Assembly: GCA_015060325.1 (NCBI GenBank)
Contig: SUYQ01000020.1
Location: forward strand, 10,307 to 52,154
Source: Bacteroidales bacterium
GTDB lineage: Bacteria > Bacteroidota > Bacteroidia > Bacteroidales > UBA932
DNA: 41,848 bases
Reading direction: 5' to 3'
Below the pieces are notes generated by a model. The model was given only the letters and a program-made list of their open reading frames with translations. It was not told the DNA's origin and did no database searches. The translations under genes were made by a program, and so were the position numbers. Below, one piece after another: positions 7,015-15,695 of the stretch. The stretch's first letter is position 1, and the number at the start of each line of letters is the position of its first letter.

Positions 7015-7050
7015 CATTCTGGCATGGCAACAGATGAAATCTAACGTCAA

Positions 7051-8412
7051 ATGAAAATCTACAAATTACATCTTACAGTCCTGGCGTTCTTAATTTGCGT
7101 GACCGCACCAACCATGCTGCTGGCACAAGCACCTATGACACTGCATGACTGCATGGCTTATGCAGTCGACAATTCACTGAAAGTGAAGATGCAGGAACTG
7201 ACCACTGACGACGCCAGACTAGCAAGACGAGACGCTATTCTGAACGCGTTCACACCCGGCATCGATGCCGGTGCCAGCGCCCAGATGAGCTTTGGTCGTA
7301 CAATCGACCCCGAGACCAATACATATGTGACTACAGCAACTTTCAGCAACAACTATTCGGTAAGCGGCGGCATCTATATCTTCAACGGATTTTCTGCCGT
7401 AAACAACATCAGGATCAGCAAGACATCACTGAGCATGGGCGCAGACCGAGAGAAACTTGCTGAGGACGAGCTGTGCCTGGCCACCATGCAGGCGTACTAT
7501 AATGTCGTTTATTATCAAAAGCTCGTCACCATCCTTGAAGACCAGGTCGAGACTGCAAACAGTGCACTGACTTTGGCTGTCAGACAGGAGGAACTCGGAC
7601 AGAAAGGGTACGCGGACGTAGTGGAGATGGAAGCTGAGCTGGCATCGAGGGAATACCAGCTAGTCAATGCCAGGAACATGCATAATGATGCACTCATCAC
7701 TTTAAAAGACCTGATGTTCTGGCCTATGGATCAGGAACTTGTAATTGATGTTTCCATGGCTGACAAGGACTTTGTATCAATATTGACACCCGAGAACGAG
7801 ACGGACGGAATTGTCGAATACGCCAGAGAGAATATGCCATCCGTTGCGATTGCAAGAAAAAGCATGCAGGTCGCTGGGGATGACCTGAAGACAGCGAAAT
7901 GGAGGTTTGCGCCGTCATTGTATCTGAGCGGAGGATGGTCGACAGGATATTATACCTATCCCGGCCAGGAAGGATATGTTCCGCTTCCATTCTGGAATCA
8001 GATGACAAACAATCAGGGTGAATGGGTGGGTGTATCTCTGTCGTTTCCTATCTATAACAGGCTCGGCAATCTGTCGAATCTCCGAAGGAAAAGGAATGCA
8101 TACACACGCACAAGTCTGGAATATCGGCAGAAGCAGAGGGAGATAGAGTCGGAAGTAAGGCGCGCGGTGCAGGATCGAGATGGAGCGGCAGCAGCATTCA
8201 GGCAGGCAGAACGCAGGGCGACAGTGCAGGAGGAATCTTATCATCTGTGCCTGAAGCAGTATGAACAGGGGCTGATTTCTGCACTAGAGTTTCAGACTGC
8301 CTCTGACAACTGGCTCAATGCGAAGAGTATAAAACTGGATGCATTGCTTAAGTATTATATCAAGTGCAGTGTAGTAAATTATTATAACGGAATAGATTAT
8401 ATAGAACAGTAG
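7051..8412 (+). CDS. TolC-family outer membrane efflux protein
   Basis: The 453-residue protein has a signal peptide (about 1-25, ending LLAQA) and two outer-membrane efflux repeats, each with long alpha-helical hairpins and a beta-rich membrane part: roughly 30-225 (MTLHDCMAYAVDNSL start, then FGRTIDPETNTY) and 240-450 (ENMPSVAIARKSMQVA, SLSFPIYNRLGN). This is the trimeric channel through which a MacAB-like or RND-like pump exports its substrate. It is first in a unit with the HlyD-type adaptor gene, which begins 2 bp after its stop. Upstream lie the dyad at 6926-6942 and a TGGCAC box. Length is normal for Bacteroidetes TolC proteins. Confidence 0.92.
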   Translation: MKIYKLHLTVLAFLICVTAPTMLLAQAPMTLHDCMAYAVDNSLKVKMQELTTDDARLARRDAILNAFTPGIDAGASAQMSFGRTIDPETNTYVTTATFSNNYSVSGGIYIFNGFSAVNNIRISKTSLSMGADREKLAEDELCLATMQAYYNVVYYQKLVTILEDQVETANSALTLAVRQEELGQKGYADVVEMEAELASREYQLVNARNMHNDALITLKDLMFWPMDQELVIDVSMADKDFVSILTPENETDGIVEYARENMPSVAIARKSMQVAGDDLKTAKWRFAPSLYLSGGWSTGYYTYPGQEGYVPLPFWNQMTNNQGEWVGVSLSFPIYNRLGNLSNLRRKRNAYTRTSLEYRQKQREIESEVRRAVQDRDGAAAAFRQAERRATVQEESYHLCLKQYEQGLISALEFQTASDNWLNAKSIKLDALLKYYIKCSVVNYYNGIDYIEQ

Positions 8413-8414
8413 AC

Positions 8415-9671
8415 ATGGATAAGGTATTGGAAAAAAAGAAAGGATTCGCATTGGTCTTCTCAAGGAAGGCTCTGCCCTACTGGTTCTGCGCAATCATGGC
8501 AGGATTCATACTCTGGCTGGTGTTCAGGGATGATGCTAGCACTTTACGCGTGGATGCCGATACGCTTGCAATCAGCGAGGTGACCGAGGGTGAATTCAAC
8601 GACTACATCCGCATCAGCGGACAGGTGCAGCCGATGACCACGATACAGATCAGCCCTCAGGAAGGCGGCGTGGTCCAGGAGATAATCATTGAGGAAGGAA
8701 GCAAGGTAAAGGCCGGAGACGAGATCATCCGTCTAAGCAACGATAACCTCGACCTGCAGATCCTTAATTCCGAGGCTGAACTGGCCGAGAAGGAGAATCT
8801 TCTGCGAAATACATTGATCTCCATGGAGCAGCAGAGGCTCAGTGTCAGACAGGAAAAGCTGCAGCTTCAGATTGATGTGAGGCGGCTCCAGAGGGCATTC
8901 GAGCAGAACAAGGCACTCTTCGAAGATAAACTGATAGCACGCGAGGCATATCTGAGGTCCTTGGAGGATTACGAAATGGCTGCAGGTCGACTGGAGCTTG
9001 TAAATGAACGTGCCGAACAGGACAGCCTGTACAGAAGCATAGAGATAAGCCGTATGGAGGAAAGTCTTGAAAACATGAGACTCAATATGCAGATGATCCG
9101 TCGCAGAAAGGACAATCTGACGATCAAGGCACCGATAGACGGAGAGCTTGGCCTGCTTGATGTAGTGCTCGGGCAGTCTATAGGAAGCGGCACCAGGATA
9201 GGGCAGATCAACGAACTCGGCAGCTACAAGATCGAGGCACAGATCGACGAACATTACATCGACAGGGTATCTGCAGGGCTCACCGCTTCGTTTGAGCGTC
9301 AGAACGAATCCTACGACGCAGTCATCAGAAAGGTCTACCCAGAGGTGCGTGAAGGCAAGTTCAAGGCAGACTTCAAGTTCAGCGGAGAACAGCCTGCCAA
9401 TATCCGCACAGGTCAGACCTACTATCTCAACCTGCAGCTCGGACAGCCTGAGAAGGCCATCCTGATTCCACGCGGCACATTCTACCAGAAGACAGGAGGC
9501 AAATGGATCTTTGTGGTAGTGCCGGAGGGCGGGAAAGCGGTAAGGCGCGAAATCCGCATCGGCCGTCAGAACCCTCAGTTCTATGAAGTCCTCGAAGGTC
9601 TCAGGCCTGGAGAAAAGGTCATTACCTCCGGATATGACAACTTCGGCGACAACGAAGTGCTGGTATTTTAA
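8415..9671 (+). CDS. HlyD/MacA-type periplasmic adaptor
   Basis: The 418-residue protein has a short cytoplasmic N-terminus, one membrane helix (about 21-39, LPYWFCAIMAGFILWLVF), then a biotinyl-lipoyl-like barrel-sandwich half (SGQVQPMTTIQISPQEGGVV, 60-85), a long coiled coil with many Glu, Gln and Arg (about 108-225), the returning barrel half (NLTIKAPIDGELG) and a C-terminal beta-barrel. This is the membrane-fusion protein linking an inner membrane ABC transporter to TolC. It lies between the TolC gene and, 201 bp downstream, the ATPase gene. The layout matches MacA-type adaptors of Bacteroidetes ABC exporters. Confidence 0.9.
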   Translation: MDKVLEKKKGFALVFSRKALPYWFCAIMAGFILWLVFRDDASTLRVDADTLAISEVTEGEFNDYIRISGQVQPMTTIQISPQEGGVVQEIIIEEGSKVKAGDEIIRLSNDNLDLQILNSEAELAEKENLLRNTLISMEQQRLSVRQEKLQLQIDVRRLQRAFEQNKALFEDKLIAREAYLRSLEDYEMAAGRLELVNERAEQDSLYRSIEISRMEESLENMRLNMQMIRRRKDNLTIKAPIDGELGLLDVVLGQSIGSGTRIGQINELGSYKIEAQIDEHYIDRVSAGLTASFERQNESYDAVIRKVYPEVREGKFKADFKFSGEQPANIRTGQTYYLNLQLGQPEKAILIPRGTFYQKTGGKWIFVVVPEGGKAVRREIRIGRQNPQFYEVLEGLRPGEKVITSGYDNFGDNEVLVF

Positions 9672-9675
9672 TGAG

Positions 9676-9727
9676 ATTGCCGGTCAAGCCGGCAATGACG
9701 GTCCAGTCATCCCCGACCTGATCGGGG
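9676..9727. repeat. two short hairpins of the CCGGC / CCCCGA intergenic repeat family
   Basis: The first hairpin (9676-9696) has arms ATTGCCGG and CCGGCAAT; the second (9711-9727) has arms CCCCGA and TCGGGG. They follow the HlyD stop codon directly. The same GTCATCCCCGACC and CGGGGATC words recur at 19160-19205, 20170-20200 and 23480-23510. They may end transcription of the TolC-HlyD unit, but no T-run is present. Confidence 0.65.
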
Positions 9728-9729
9728 AT

Positions 9730-9758
9730 CTTTACACTTCTGTAAAATAACTTTACAC
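9730..9758. promoter_or_regulatory. candidate enhancer (UAS) upstream of the ABC ATPase gene
   Basis: The 17-bp dyad TGTAAAATAACTTTACA (9741-9757) has perfect 6-bp half sites and differs in only a few bases from the dyad at 6926-6942; a further half site CTTTACAC lies at 9730-9737. It ends 55 bp before a TGGCAC box at 9813, against 56 bp at the TolC gene. The matching spacing at two places in the same locus argues that both are sites for one activator, probably the NtrC-type regulator at 25097-26449. Confidence 0.55.
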
Positions 9759-9812
9759 CCAAAAGAATCTCAAAAATCCATAACACTTTGCACCTCAAAC
9801 AATTATCCGCTA

Positions 9813-9828
9813 TGGCACAATAATGTCA
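9813..9828 (+). promoter_or_regulatory. possible sigma-54 promoter of the ATPase-permease unit
   Basis: TGGCAC at 9813-9818 matches the -24 element exactly, while the -12 position reads TGTCA rather than TTGCA. It lies 60 bp before the start codon at 9873. Support comes mainly from the conserved distance to the dyad at 9741-9757. Confidence 0.4.
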
Positions 9829-9872
9829 TATTATTTGCGCAAACCGAAAGATAACAATTAAACATAAACACT

Positions 9873-10553
9873 ATGATACAAGTAACTGACCTCAGCAAGG
9901 TTTTCCGCACAGAGGAAATCGAGACAACAGCTCTTAACAAGGTTTCATTCGAAATCAATGAAGGAGAATTCGTGGCCATCATGGGCCCTTCAGGATGCGG
10001 CAAGTCTACCCTGCTCAACATCCTCGGACTTCTTGACAATCCGTCAGAAGGAAGCTACATGATCCTAGGACAGGAGGTTTCAAAGCTCAAGGAAAAGGAC
10101 CGCACCAAGTTCCGCAAAGGAAAGATCGGATTCGTTTTCCAGAGCTTCAACCTCATCGATGAACTCAATGTATTCGAGAATGTGGAACTCCCCCTCCGCT
10201 ATCTCAACATCAGCGCATCCGAACGCAAAGCCCGCGTGACAGAGATGCTCAAGAGGATGAACATCAGCCACCGTGCCCAGCACTTCCCTCAGCAGCTTTC
10301 CGGCGGTCAGCAGCAGCGTGTAGCCATCGCTCGTGCAGTGGTTTCCAACCCTAAACTGATCCTCGCCGACGAGCCTACAGGTAACCTCGACTCCAAGAAC
10401 GGCAAGGAAGTGATGGACCTTCTCACAGAACTTAACAAAGAAGGCACAACTATCGTAATGGTAACTCACTCTCAGAAGGACGCCTCCTGCGCCCAACGAA
10501 TCGTGAACCTCTTCGACGGCCAGATCGTCAGCGACGTAAAGAACGAACTATAA
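9873..10553 (+). CDS. ABC transporter ATP-binding protein, MacB/LolD type
   Basis: The 226-residue ATPase drives the FtsX/MacB-type permeases downstream. All hallmarks are present: Walker [10 protein letters not shown] (about 37-45), Q-loop [11 protein letters not shown], signature LSGGQQQR, Walker [13 protein letters not shown] and H-loop VTHSQ. Sequence and length place it in the MacB/LolD/FtsE family, which acts as a homodimer with permeases that couple ATP hydrolysis to work in the periplasm rather than to a transmembrane channel. It is the only ATPase gene in the locus, though four permease paralogues follow, so it may be shared among them. A dyad and a TGGCAC box precede it. Confidence 0.94.
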   Translation: MIQVTDLSKVFRTEEIETTALNKVSFEINEGEFVAIMGPSGCGKSTLLNILGLLDNPSEGSYMILGQEVSKLKEKDRTKFRKGKIGFVFQSFNLIDELNVFENVELPLRYLNISASERKARVTEMLKRMNISHRAQHFPQQLSGGQQQRVAIARAVVSNPKLILADEPTGNLDSKNGKEVMDLLTELNKEGTTIVMVTHSQKDASCAQRIVNLFDGQIVSDVKNEL

Positions 10554-10555
10554 CG

Positions 10556-10666
10556 CTGGCGCGCATCTGCTTAACCAGCAGCCACTTACGCAAACTGCGT
10601 GCTCCCCTTGGGCGGCACGCACTTTAAGGAACTAGCTGATTTTCAGCTAGTTGTGCGCCAGGCATA
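10556..10666. repeat. intergenic element of the CCACTTACGC family, flanked by a 15-bp direct repeat
   Basis: This roughly 110-bp block begins CTGGCGCGC and ends GTGCGCCAG, an imperfect inverted pair of ends. It contains CCACTTACGCAAACTGCGTG and an 8-bp-arm hairpin (ACTAGCTGATTTTCAGCTAGT). The last bases of the ATPase gene, AAAGAACGAACTATA (10538-10552), are repeated exactly at 10667-10681 on the other side. Relatives lie at 19219-19336 and 23526-23640, and more distantly at 13228-13350. The flanking repeat resembles a target duplication or a slippage product. Confidence 0.65.
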
Positions 10667-10685
10667 AAAGAACGAACTATAGGCC

Positions 10686-10763
10686 ACTGAACAGGAAATG
10701 GTCTAGTTAGTTGGAAACAGAATACGCTTTACATTGGGTTATGTAATCCATTTCCTGTTCAGT
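10686..10763. repeat. 16-bp inverted repeat before the first permease
   Basis: Arms ACTGAACAGGAAATGG (10686-10701) and CCATTTCCTGTTCAGT (10748-10763) are perfect reverse complements enclosing 46 nt. The loop holds a smaller dyad, TTACATTGGGTTATGTAA, which resembles the CTTTACA half sites upstream. The right arm ends 17 bp before the permease start codon, so the folded RNA could influence its translation or transcription into it. Confidence 0.65.
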
Positions 10764-10780
10764 TTTGATTATCAAAAAAA

Positions 10781-13225
10781 ATGAAAAGTTACCTGAGATT
10801 TCTATCCAGAAACAAGCTGTACACCGCAATCCAGATAGTCGGATTGAGCCTCTCGCTTGCTTTCGTCATCGTACTGGCAAGCTGGCTGGTCAACATATTC
10901 AAGATGGGACGTGCACATCCTGATTATGACAGGGTATATGCAGTCGCATATCAGAATTCCCTCCATACCACATGGGCCTTGGGAGAGCATCTGAGCGACA
11001 ATATTCCAGAGATAGAGTCAACAACGACCGCACTTCTGTATCCGGGACATTTCACCCTCAAGAACGTCGACTGCGTGAAGATCAACTGGTGCGAGGAGAA
11101 TTTCTTCGATTTCTTCCCTCAGGAATTCATAGCAGGAGATGCCAGTTTCCTGAAAGTACCTTCGGAGGTAGGAGTTTCGGAGACATTCGCCAATATGCTC
11201 TACCCTGAGGGGGATGCTGTCGGCAAGACCGTGACCCTGCTTGACAAGGATTATATCATCACTGCAATATATAAGGATTTCGGTGACGGGCTCATCAAAT
11301 ATAATGACATAATCATGTCCATGGCCTCGCGTGGAGAGAAGAACCCTTCACTTCCATTTCAGGAGATGCTTTCCGGAATGGTTACTATGGTAAAGCTCAA
11401 GGAAGGCGTCAATGCAGATGAGGCAGAAAGAAAGATCAGGGAGCATACTGTCAGGCATTATAAGGATTTAGGAGAAAGATATATTGATGAAACCATTGAG
11501 GCTGCAGGCTCAGAATGGAGCAGGCAATATAGTGCAAACTTTGTGAATACCATAAACGACTTACTTGATGACGAGCAATGCAGGCTTGTCAGATATGACG
11601 AAATCACATATGATGATGCCAATCAGTATTTTACGGTAAACACGAAGTTCGCAATCAGGATTGTCGTCATCCTTGTAGTGCTGCTTCTGATCACGGCACT
11701 GATGAACTACGTCAATCTGAATGTAGCCCTGGCAGGAAAAAGGGCGAAGGAGGCTGCTACAAAGAACCTGCTTGGCTCACAGAAGACCGCAATATATTTC
11801 CAATATTTCAAAGAGGCATTTGTCATTACCGTGATATGTACAATTCTCGGCATCTGCATTGCTGTAGCTGCGCTTCCTGGCATCAACAATCTTCTTCAGG
11901 GATATGACGGGCTCGGCAGCAGGTTCAGCATATCGTTTGAACCTTTGACAGTGGTCGCAGTGCTCATGATAATGCTGATCACATCTGCCCTCTCCGGACT
12001 CATCCCGGCCTATTATGTTTCCCGTTTCAGTGCTCTCGACGTTACCAAAGGCACATTCCGTTACAACAGAAAAACCATATTGAATAAAGTATTCATCTGT
12101 ATTCAGACAGTACTGGCGGCTGCCTTCATAACCTTCAGCATCATACTTCAGGTGGGATACAGCAATATGATCAATATCGACAGCGGATGTGATCATGAGG
12201 ACCTGTTCTATCTGCTGCCAAGCGACAGACTTGAGCCTGAGTCAAACTGCTTTACACATTATGATGCCCTCCGGAACGAACTTCTCACACATCCGGAAAT
12301 CGAGGCTGCAGACTATACAAACGGCACTGTATTCAATAGTAATGTGCATGTCATATTTCTTGATGAGAATCGCAATAAGATCTCGGACGCTCATGAATTC
12401 TATTGCACGCCTGAAGCTTTCGACATATACGGATTCAACGTCATAGAAAAACATAGCGACGGACCGTACGGTATCTGGATGACCAGATCGTTAAAGGAAA
12501 TTGTTGATAAGAGTGAGTTCCTTCAGGAAGGTTTCTATAGTGATACAGAAACCGGATTCCAGGTATTGGGAGTCATTGATGATTATCCGGCGAGCGGTGT
12601 TCCTGACTTGGCTGATGAAAAGTCTGCCGGATATGTCTACGTCTGGCCAAGGGATTATGTAAACGATTATAATATTGCCTACATCATCCGGACAAAAGGA
12701 GATCATGAAAAGGCAAGGAGGGTAATTGCAGAATCATACGAAAAGATAAGCGGGTGCAAGGTCTTTGACCCAAAACATATAGGTCGTGAGTCAATGTACC
12801 TGAACGAGATACTTGAACGCGACCTCCAGAAGATAGAATTCATCAGGAATGTGGTCACCGGCATCGCTCTGATGATAGTCATCATTGCAATCCTCGGTCT
12901 TGTCGGAATGAGCATCTACTATGCTGACGAAAATACTCATGAGACAGCAGTGAGAAAGGTATTCGGCGGAACGGTCAGATCCGAGACACGACGCACCCTA
13001 TGGTCATTCCTGAAGATCACCCTGATTGCAAATGTAGTGGCAGTCCCTGTAAGCGTATGGCTGGTGATGAAGCAGACGTGGTTCGACCTGGCGACCATCC
13101 CCGGTTGGGGCTGGTACGTGGCTCTCGCCACTGCCCTCTCCTTCGCAATCTCCCTCTTGGCCGTCCTCTGGCAGACCCTCCGCGCAGCCCGCACCAACCC
13201 GGCCGATGCGCTGAAGAAGGAATAA
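10781..13225 (+). CDS. FtsX/MacB-type ABC permease, paralogue 1
   Basis: The 814-residue inner membrane protein has two FtsX-like halves: a first membrane helix (about 21-40) followed by a periplasmic MacB-type domain, three helices near 290-410 (starting RIVVILVVLLLITALMNYVN), a helix near 430-450 opening a second periplasmic domain, and three C-terminal helices (about 690-805). With the ATPase at 9873 it forms a MacB-like exporter or mechanotransmission complex. It starts MKSYLRFLSRNKLYTA and ends ARTNPADALKKE, as do the other three paralogues in the window, while the periplasmic parts differ strongly. The substrate is unknown; family roles include export of peptides, lipids or lipoproteins. 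Confidence 0.9.
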   Translation: MKSYLRFLSRNKLYTAIQIVGLSLSLAFVIVLASWLVNIFKMGRAHPDYDRVYAVAYQNSLHTTWALGEHLSDNIPEIESTTTALLYPGHFTLKNVDCVKINWCEENFFDFFPQEFIAGDASFLKVPSEVGVSETFANMLYPEGDAVGKTVTLLDKDYIITAIYKDFGDGLIKYNDIIMSMASRGEKNPSLPFQEMLSGMVTMVKLKEGVNADEAERKIREHTVRHYKDLGERYIDETIEAAGSEWSRQYSANFVNTINDLLDDEQCRLVRYDEITYDDANQYFTVNTKFAIRIVVILVVLLLITALMNYVNLNVALAGKRAKEAATKNLLGSQKTAIYFQYFKEAFVITVICTILGICIAVAALPGINNLLQGYDGLGSRFSISFEPLTVVAVLMIMLITSALSGLIPAYYVSRFSALDVTKGTFRYNRKTILNKVFICIQTVLAAAFITFSIILQVGYSNMINIDSGCDHEDLFYLLPSDRLEPESNCFTHYDALRNELLTHPEIEAADYTNGTVFNSNVHVIFLDENRNKISDAHEFYCTPEAFDIYGFNVIEKHSDGPYGIWMTRSLKEIVDKSEFLQEGFYSDTETGFQVLGVIDDYPASGVPDLADEKSAGYVYVWPRDYVNDYNIAYIIRTKGDHEKARRVIAESYEKISGCKVFDPKHIGRESMYLNEILERDLQKIEFIRNVVTGIALMIVIIAILGLVGMSIYYADENTHETAVRKVFGGTVRSETRRTLWSFLKITLIANVVAVPVSVWLVMKQTWFDLATIPGWGWYVALATALSFAISLLAVLWQTLRAARTNPADALKKE

Positions 13226-13227
13226 CA

Positions 13228-13358
13228 CTGGCAACACAAGTAGGTGGCACACAACCACTTGACCCACACCAACTTACCCACCTCTCCGTGCTCCCCTCTT
13301 ACAGCACGGAAAACACAGAAAAACATTGAAGTACAGGCGTTTACGCGCCACCATGAAA
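13228..13358. repeat. intergenic spacer between permeases 1 and 2, divergent CCACTTACGC-type block
   Basis: This spacer holds a hairpin with arms CCGTGCT (13286-13292) and AGCACGG (13303-13309) around CCCCTCTTAC, then ACATTGAAGTACAGGCGTTT and GCGCCACCATGAAA. The order of words (CCGTGCTCCCC, an ACATTGA-like word, GTTACGC or TTTACGC, then the next ATG) parallels the spacers at 19243-19336 and 23546-23640, so it is probably a diverged copy. Confidence 0.5.
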
Positions 13359-13359
13359 C

Positions 13360-15663
13360 ATGAAAAGCTACCTGAGATTCCTGAGCCGAAACAAACTGTA
13401 CACCGCCATCGAGGTGGTGGGATTGAGTATCGCACTCGGATTTGCGATAATACTTGGTTCTATTCTTATAGACAAGAGCCAGGTGAATGACAACATCAAG
13501 GATGCTGATGAGATATATGCGCTGACTACAGATACAAAGGAGTGGGGCAAGTGGATCGGTGCATCCGGCAATCTTAATGAAATAATGCCTGCCATCCCAC
13601 AGATAGAGGAATGGTGCCTGTTTTATGACACAAGACAGATCACACTCAAGAGCGAAAGAAATGACAGTACCTATGTGGTTCCGATGTATGTATCACCGAA
13701 TTATTTCACATTCTTCGGCTTTGAACTAGCATCTGGCAGCCCAGATAATGCATTGCAGGGTAATGATGCCGTGGTATTGTCAAGGAAACTCGCAGATGAA
13801 CTCTTTCCACTCGAAGATCCGGTAGGTAAAACCATCGCACTTCCGAAGCCAGAAGAATATGGCAACGCCTTCGTTCTGGCCGGAACAGTCGAAGAGCCAG
13901 AATACGTCACATACAGGATTACAGGAGTAATCGACGGGCTCGGCAAATGTGTACTGCCGGAAGGAGACATCTATCTGAAGGCAGATGCCAATGCAACCGG
14001 AAGCCAGAGCTGCATGTTCCGTACAGACTCACCTGACAACATAGACCAGATCCTTCATTCTATCAAAAACTATCCTGTCGCCGATGAATTTTACAGGAAA
14101 GCGCTACAGGAAATCGGCATCATTCCTTTTGAAGACATCAAAGATGGAGAAATCAAATGTTCGAGGTATCGTCACATTGCGGATCCGGTCCTTTTCAAGG
14201 TATTTGTGCTGATCTGCGTAGTGATCCTTGCGTTCTCGCTTCTGAATTACATTTCGCTCACACTTGCATTCTCACGTTTCCGCCTGAAGGAGGCTGCCAC
14301 CAGATTGCTTCTCGGAACCTCAAGAGCTGAGACTTTCATCAGATGCATTTCAGAAGCGTTTATCCTTGTGCTCAGTTCGTATGCTCTGGCGACATTGATC
14401 GTAATGGCACTTAGGAATGAGATCTCTTCATATCTAAGCATCAATATCAGTCTGCTTGGCGACATCTCCGTATTGGCGGCTACATTGATCGCAGCATTCA
14501 TTACAGCATTGATCGCCGGGGGAATAAATTCATTGCTCAACCGAAGATATCGTCCTATCGATGTAATACGAGGAGAAAGCCGCTATCAGGACAAGTCATT
14601 CATCGGAAAGATATTCATCGGCATTCAGAGCGCGATCTGTCTTGCGACGATTGTCATAGGACTTGTCATAAGTCTGCAGACACGTAAGATGACAGACTAT
14701 CCTGTCGGTTACAACAGACATAACATCATCTCAGTGACTGGTAATGACTATAAAGAATATATCGGAGAACTCAATCAGATGCATTTTGTCGAAAAGATAG
14801 GCATAGCATCAAATGAATTTGTAAGATATCCGCTGATGCAAGACCTTCAGGGACTGAAATGGTCTCCTCTCAATGTAGATCAGAATGCTTTTGACATTTT
14901 GGGATTGAAAGTAAAGGAATACCTGGAGTTATCCGGAGAATCACGTTTCAATGCCTACACGACTGCAACTGGTCTGGAATTGGTCAGTACATTGAAAGAC
15001 ATGCCTTATTGGGAAAACAAGTACATCGGAATTATTGAAGATTTCCATCCGGGAAGCGTAAAGGAAGTATCTAAGGGGAATACGATCATCGATGTCCAGA
15101 TCGTCAATGACTACTCAAAGTACTATAGTGGTACTCTTCTGATCAAGGTTACATGCGACCAGAATGAGGCCAAGGAACATATCAGAAATTTCTTCATGGA
15201 AAAGGGTGAATACACTGAACAGATTCAGATCAATACTTTGGAGGAGCTCAACCTGATGAACTACGAAGAGGAAAGAAAGCTGAAGAGACTGATGGTCGTA
15301 TTCTCATTCATGAGTCTGTTGCTGACTGTACTGGCTATTGTAGCGTTGAGCAGCTATTACGGACAGACAAGCATCCACGACACAGCTGTGCGCAAAGTCT
15401 TCGGTATCTCCAGCAGGAGGATATTCTGGAATACTGTATGGGGATTCGTCTTTCCGGTGCTCATCGGAGCAGCAGTCGCTCTTCCGCTTTCATGGCACTA
15501 CATGGGACGTTGGCTGGAGAACTATCCCGAGCGTATAGACAACTCCCCTGCCATATACATCGCAGCCTTAGCAGCAGTCCTGTTCACAACCATACTGGCT
15601 GTGACCATCCAGACCCTCCGCCTCATGCGCACCAACCCGGCCGAGGCGCTGAAGAAGGAATAG
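13360..15663 (+). CDS. FtsX/MacB-type ABC permease, paralogue 2
   Basis: The 767-residue protein has the same plan as paralogue 1: N-terminal helix, MacB-type periplasmic domain (about 45-285), a block of helices beginning VFVLICVVILAFSLLNYISL, a helix after IGKIFIGIQ opening a second and shorter periplasmic domain, and three C-terminal helices. The ends are almost identical to the other paralogues (MKSYLRFLSRNKLYTAIEVV, MRTNPAEALKKE), and its first ~40 bases after codon 3 match paralogue 4. C-terminal VRKVFGISSRRIFW is the coupling-helix region expected to contact the ATPase. The TlpA-like gene follows 32 bp downstream. Its substrate is unknown. Confidence 0.9.
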   Translation: MKSYLRFLSRNKLYTAIEVVGLSIALGFAIILGSILIDKSQVNDNIKDADEIYALTTDTKEWGKWIGASGNLNEIMPAIPQIEEWCLFYDTRQITLKSERNDSTYVVPMYVSPNYFTFFGFELASGSPDNALQGNDAVVLSRKLADELFPLEDPVGKTIALPKPEEYGNAFVLAGTVEEPEYVTYRITGVIDGLGKCVLPEGDIYLKADANATGSQSCMFRTDSPDNIDQILHSIKNYPVADEFYRKALQEIGIIPFEDIKDGEIKCSRYRHIADPVLFKVFVLICVVILAFSLLNYISLTLAFSRFRLKEAATRLLLGTSRAETFIRCISEAFILVLSSYALATLIVMALRNEISSYLSINISLLGDISVLAATLIAAFITALIAGGINSLLNRRYRPIDVIRGESRYQDKSFIGKIFIGIQSAICLATIVIGLVISLQTRKMTDYPVGYNRHNIISVTGNDYKEYIGELNQMHFVEKIGIASNEFVRYPLMQDLQGLKWSPLNVDQNAFDILGLKVKEYLELSGESRFNAYTTATGLELVSTLKDMPYWENKYIGIIEDFHPGSVKEVSKGNTIIDVQIVNDYSKYYSGTLLIKVTCDQNEAKEHIRNFFMEKGEYTEQIQINTLEELNLMNYEEERKLKRLMVVFSFMSLLLTVLAIVALSSYYGQTSIHDTAVRKVFGISSRRIFWNTVWGFVFPVLIGAAVALPLSWHYMGRWLENYPERIDNSPAIYIAALAAVLFTTILAVTIQTLRLMRTNPAEALKKE

Positions 15664-15695
15664 AGATAACTGAAGTAATAATATTGTCATTTGAT

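Noticed and set aside
13241..13262. Third sigma-54 promoter (TGGCAC upstream of permease 2)
   Set aside because: No -12 element at proper spacing and no dyad at the distance seen for the other two sites.
15438..15695. N-terminal extension of the first TlpA-like protein
   Set aside because: The extension runs in another frame of the permease gene; ATG 15696 starts a lipoprotein signal after the permease stop.
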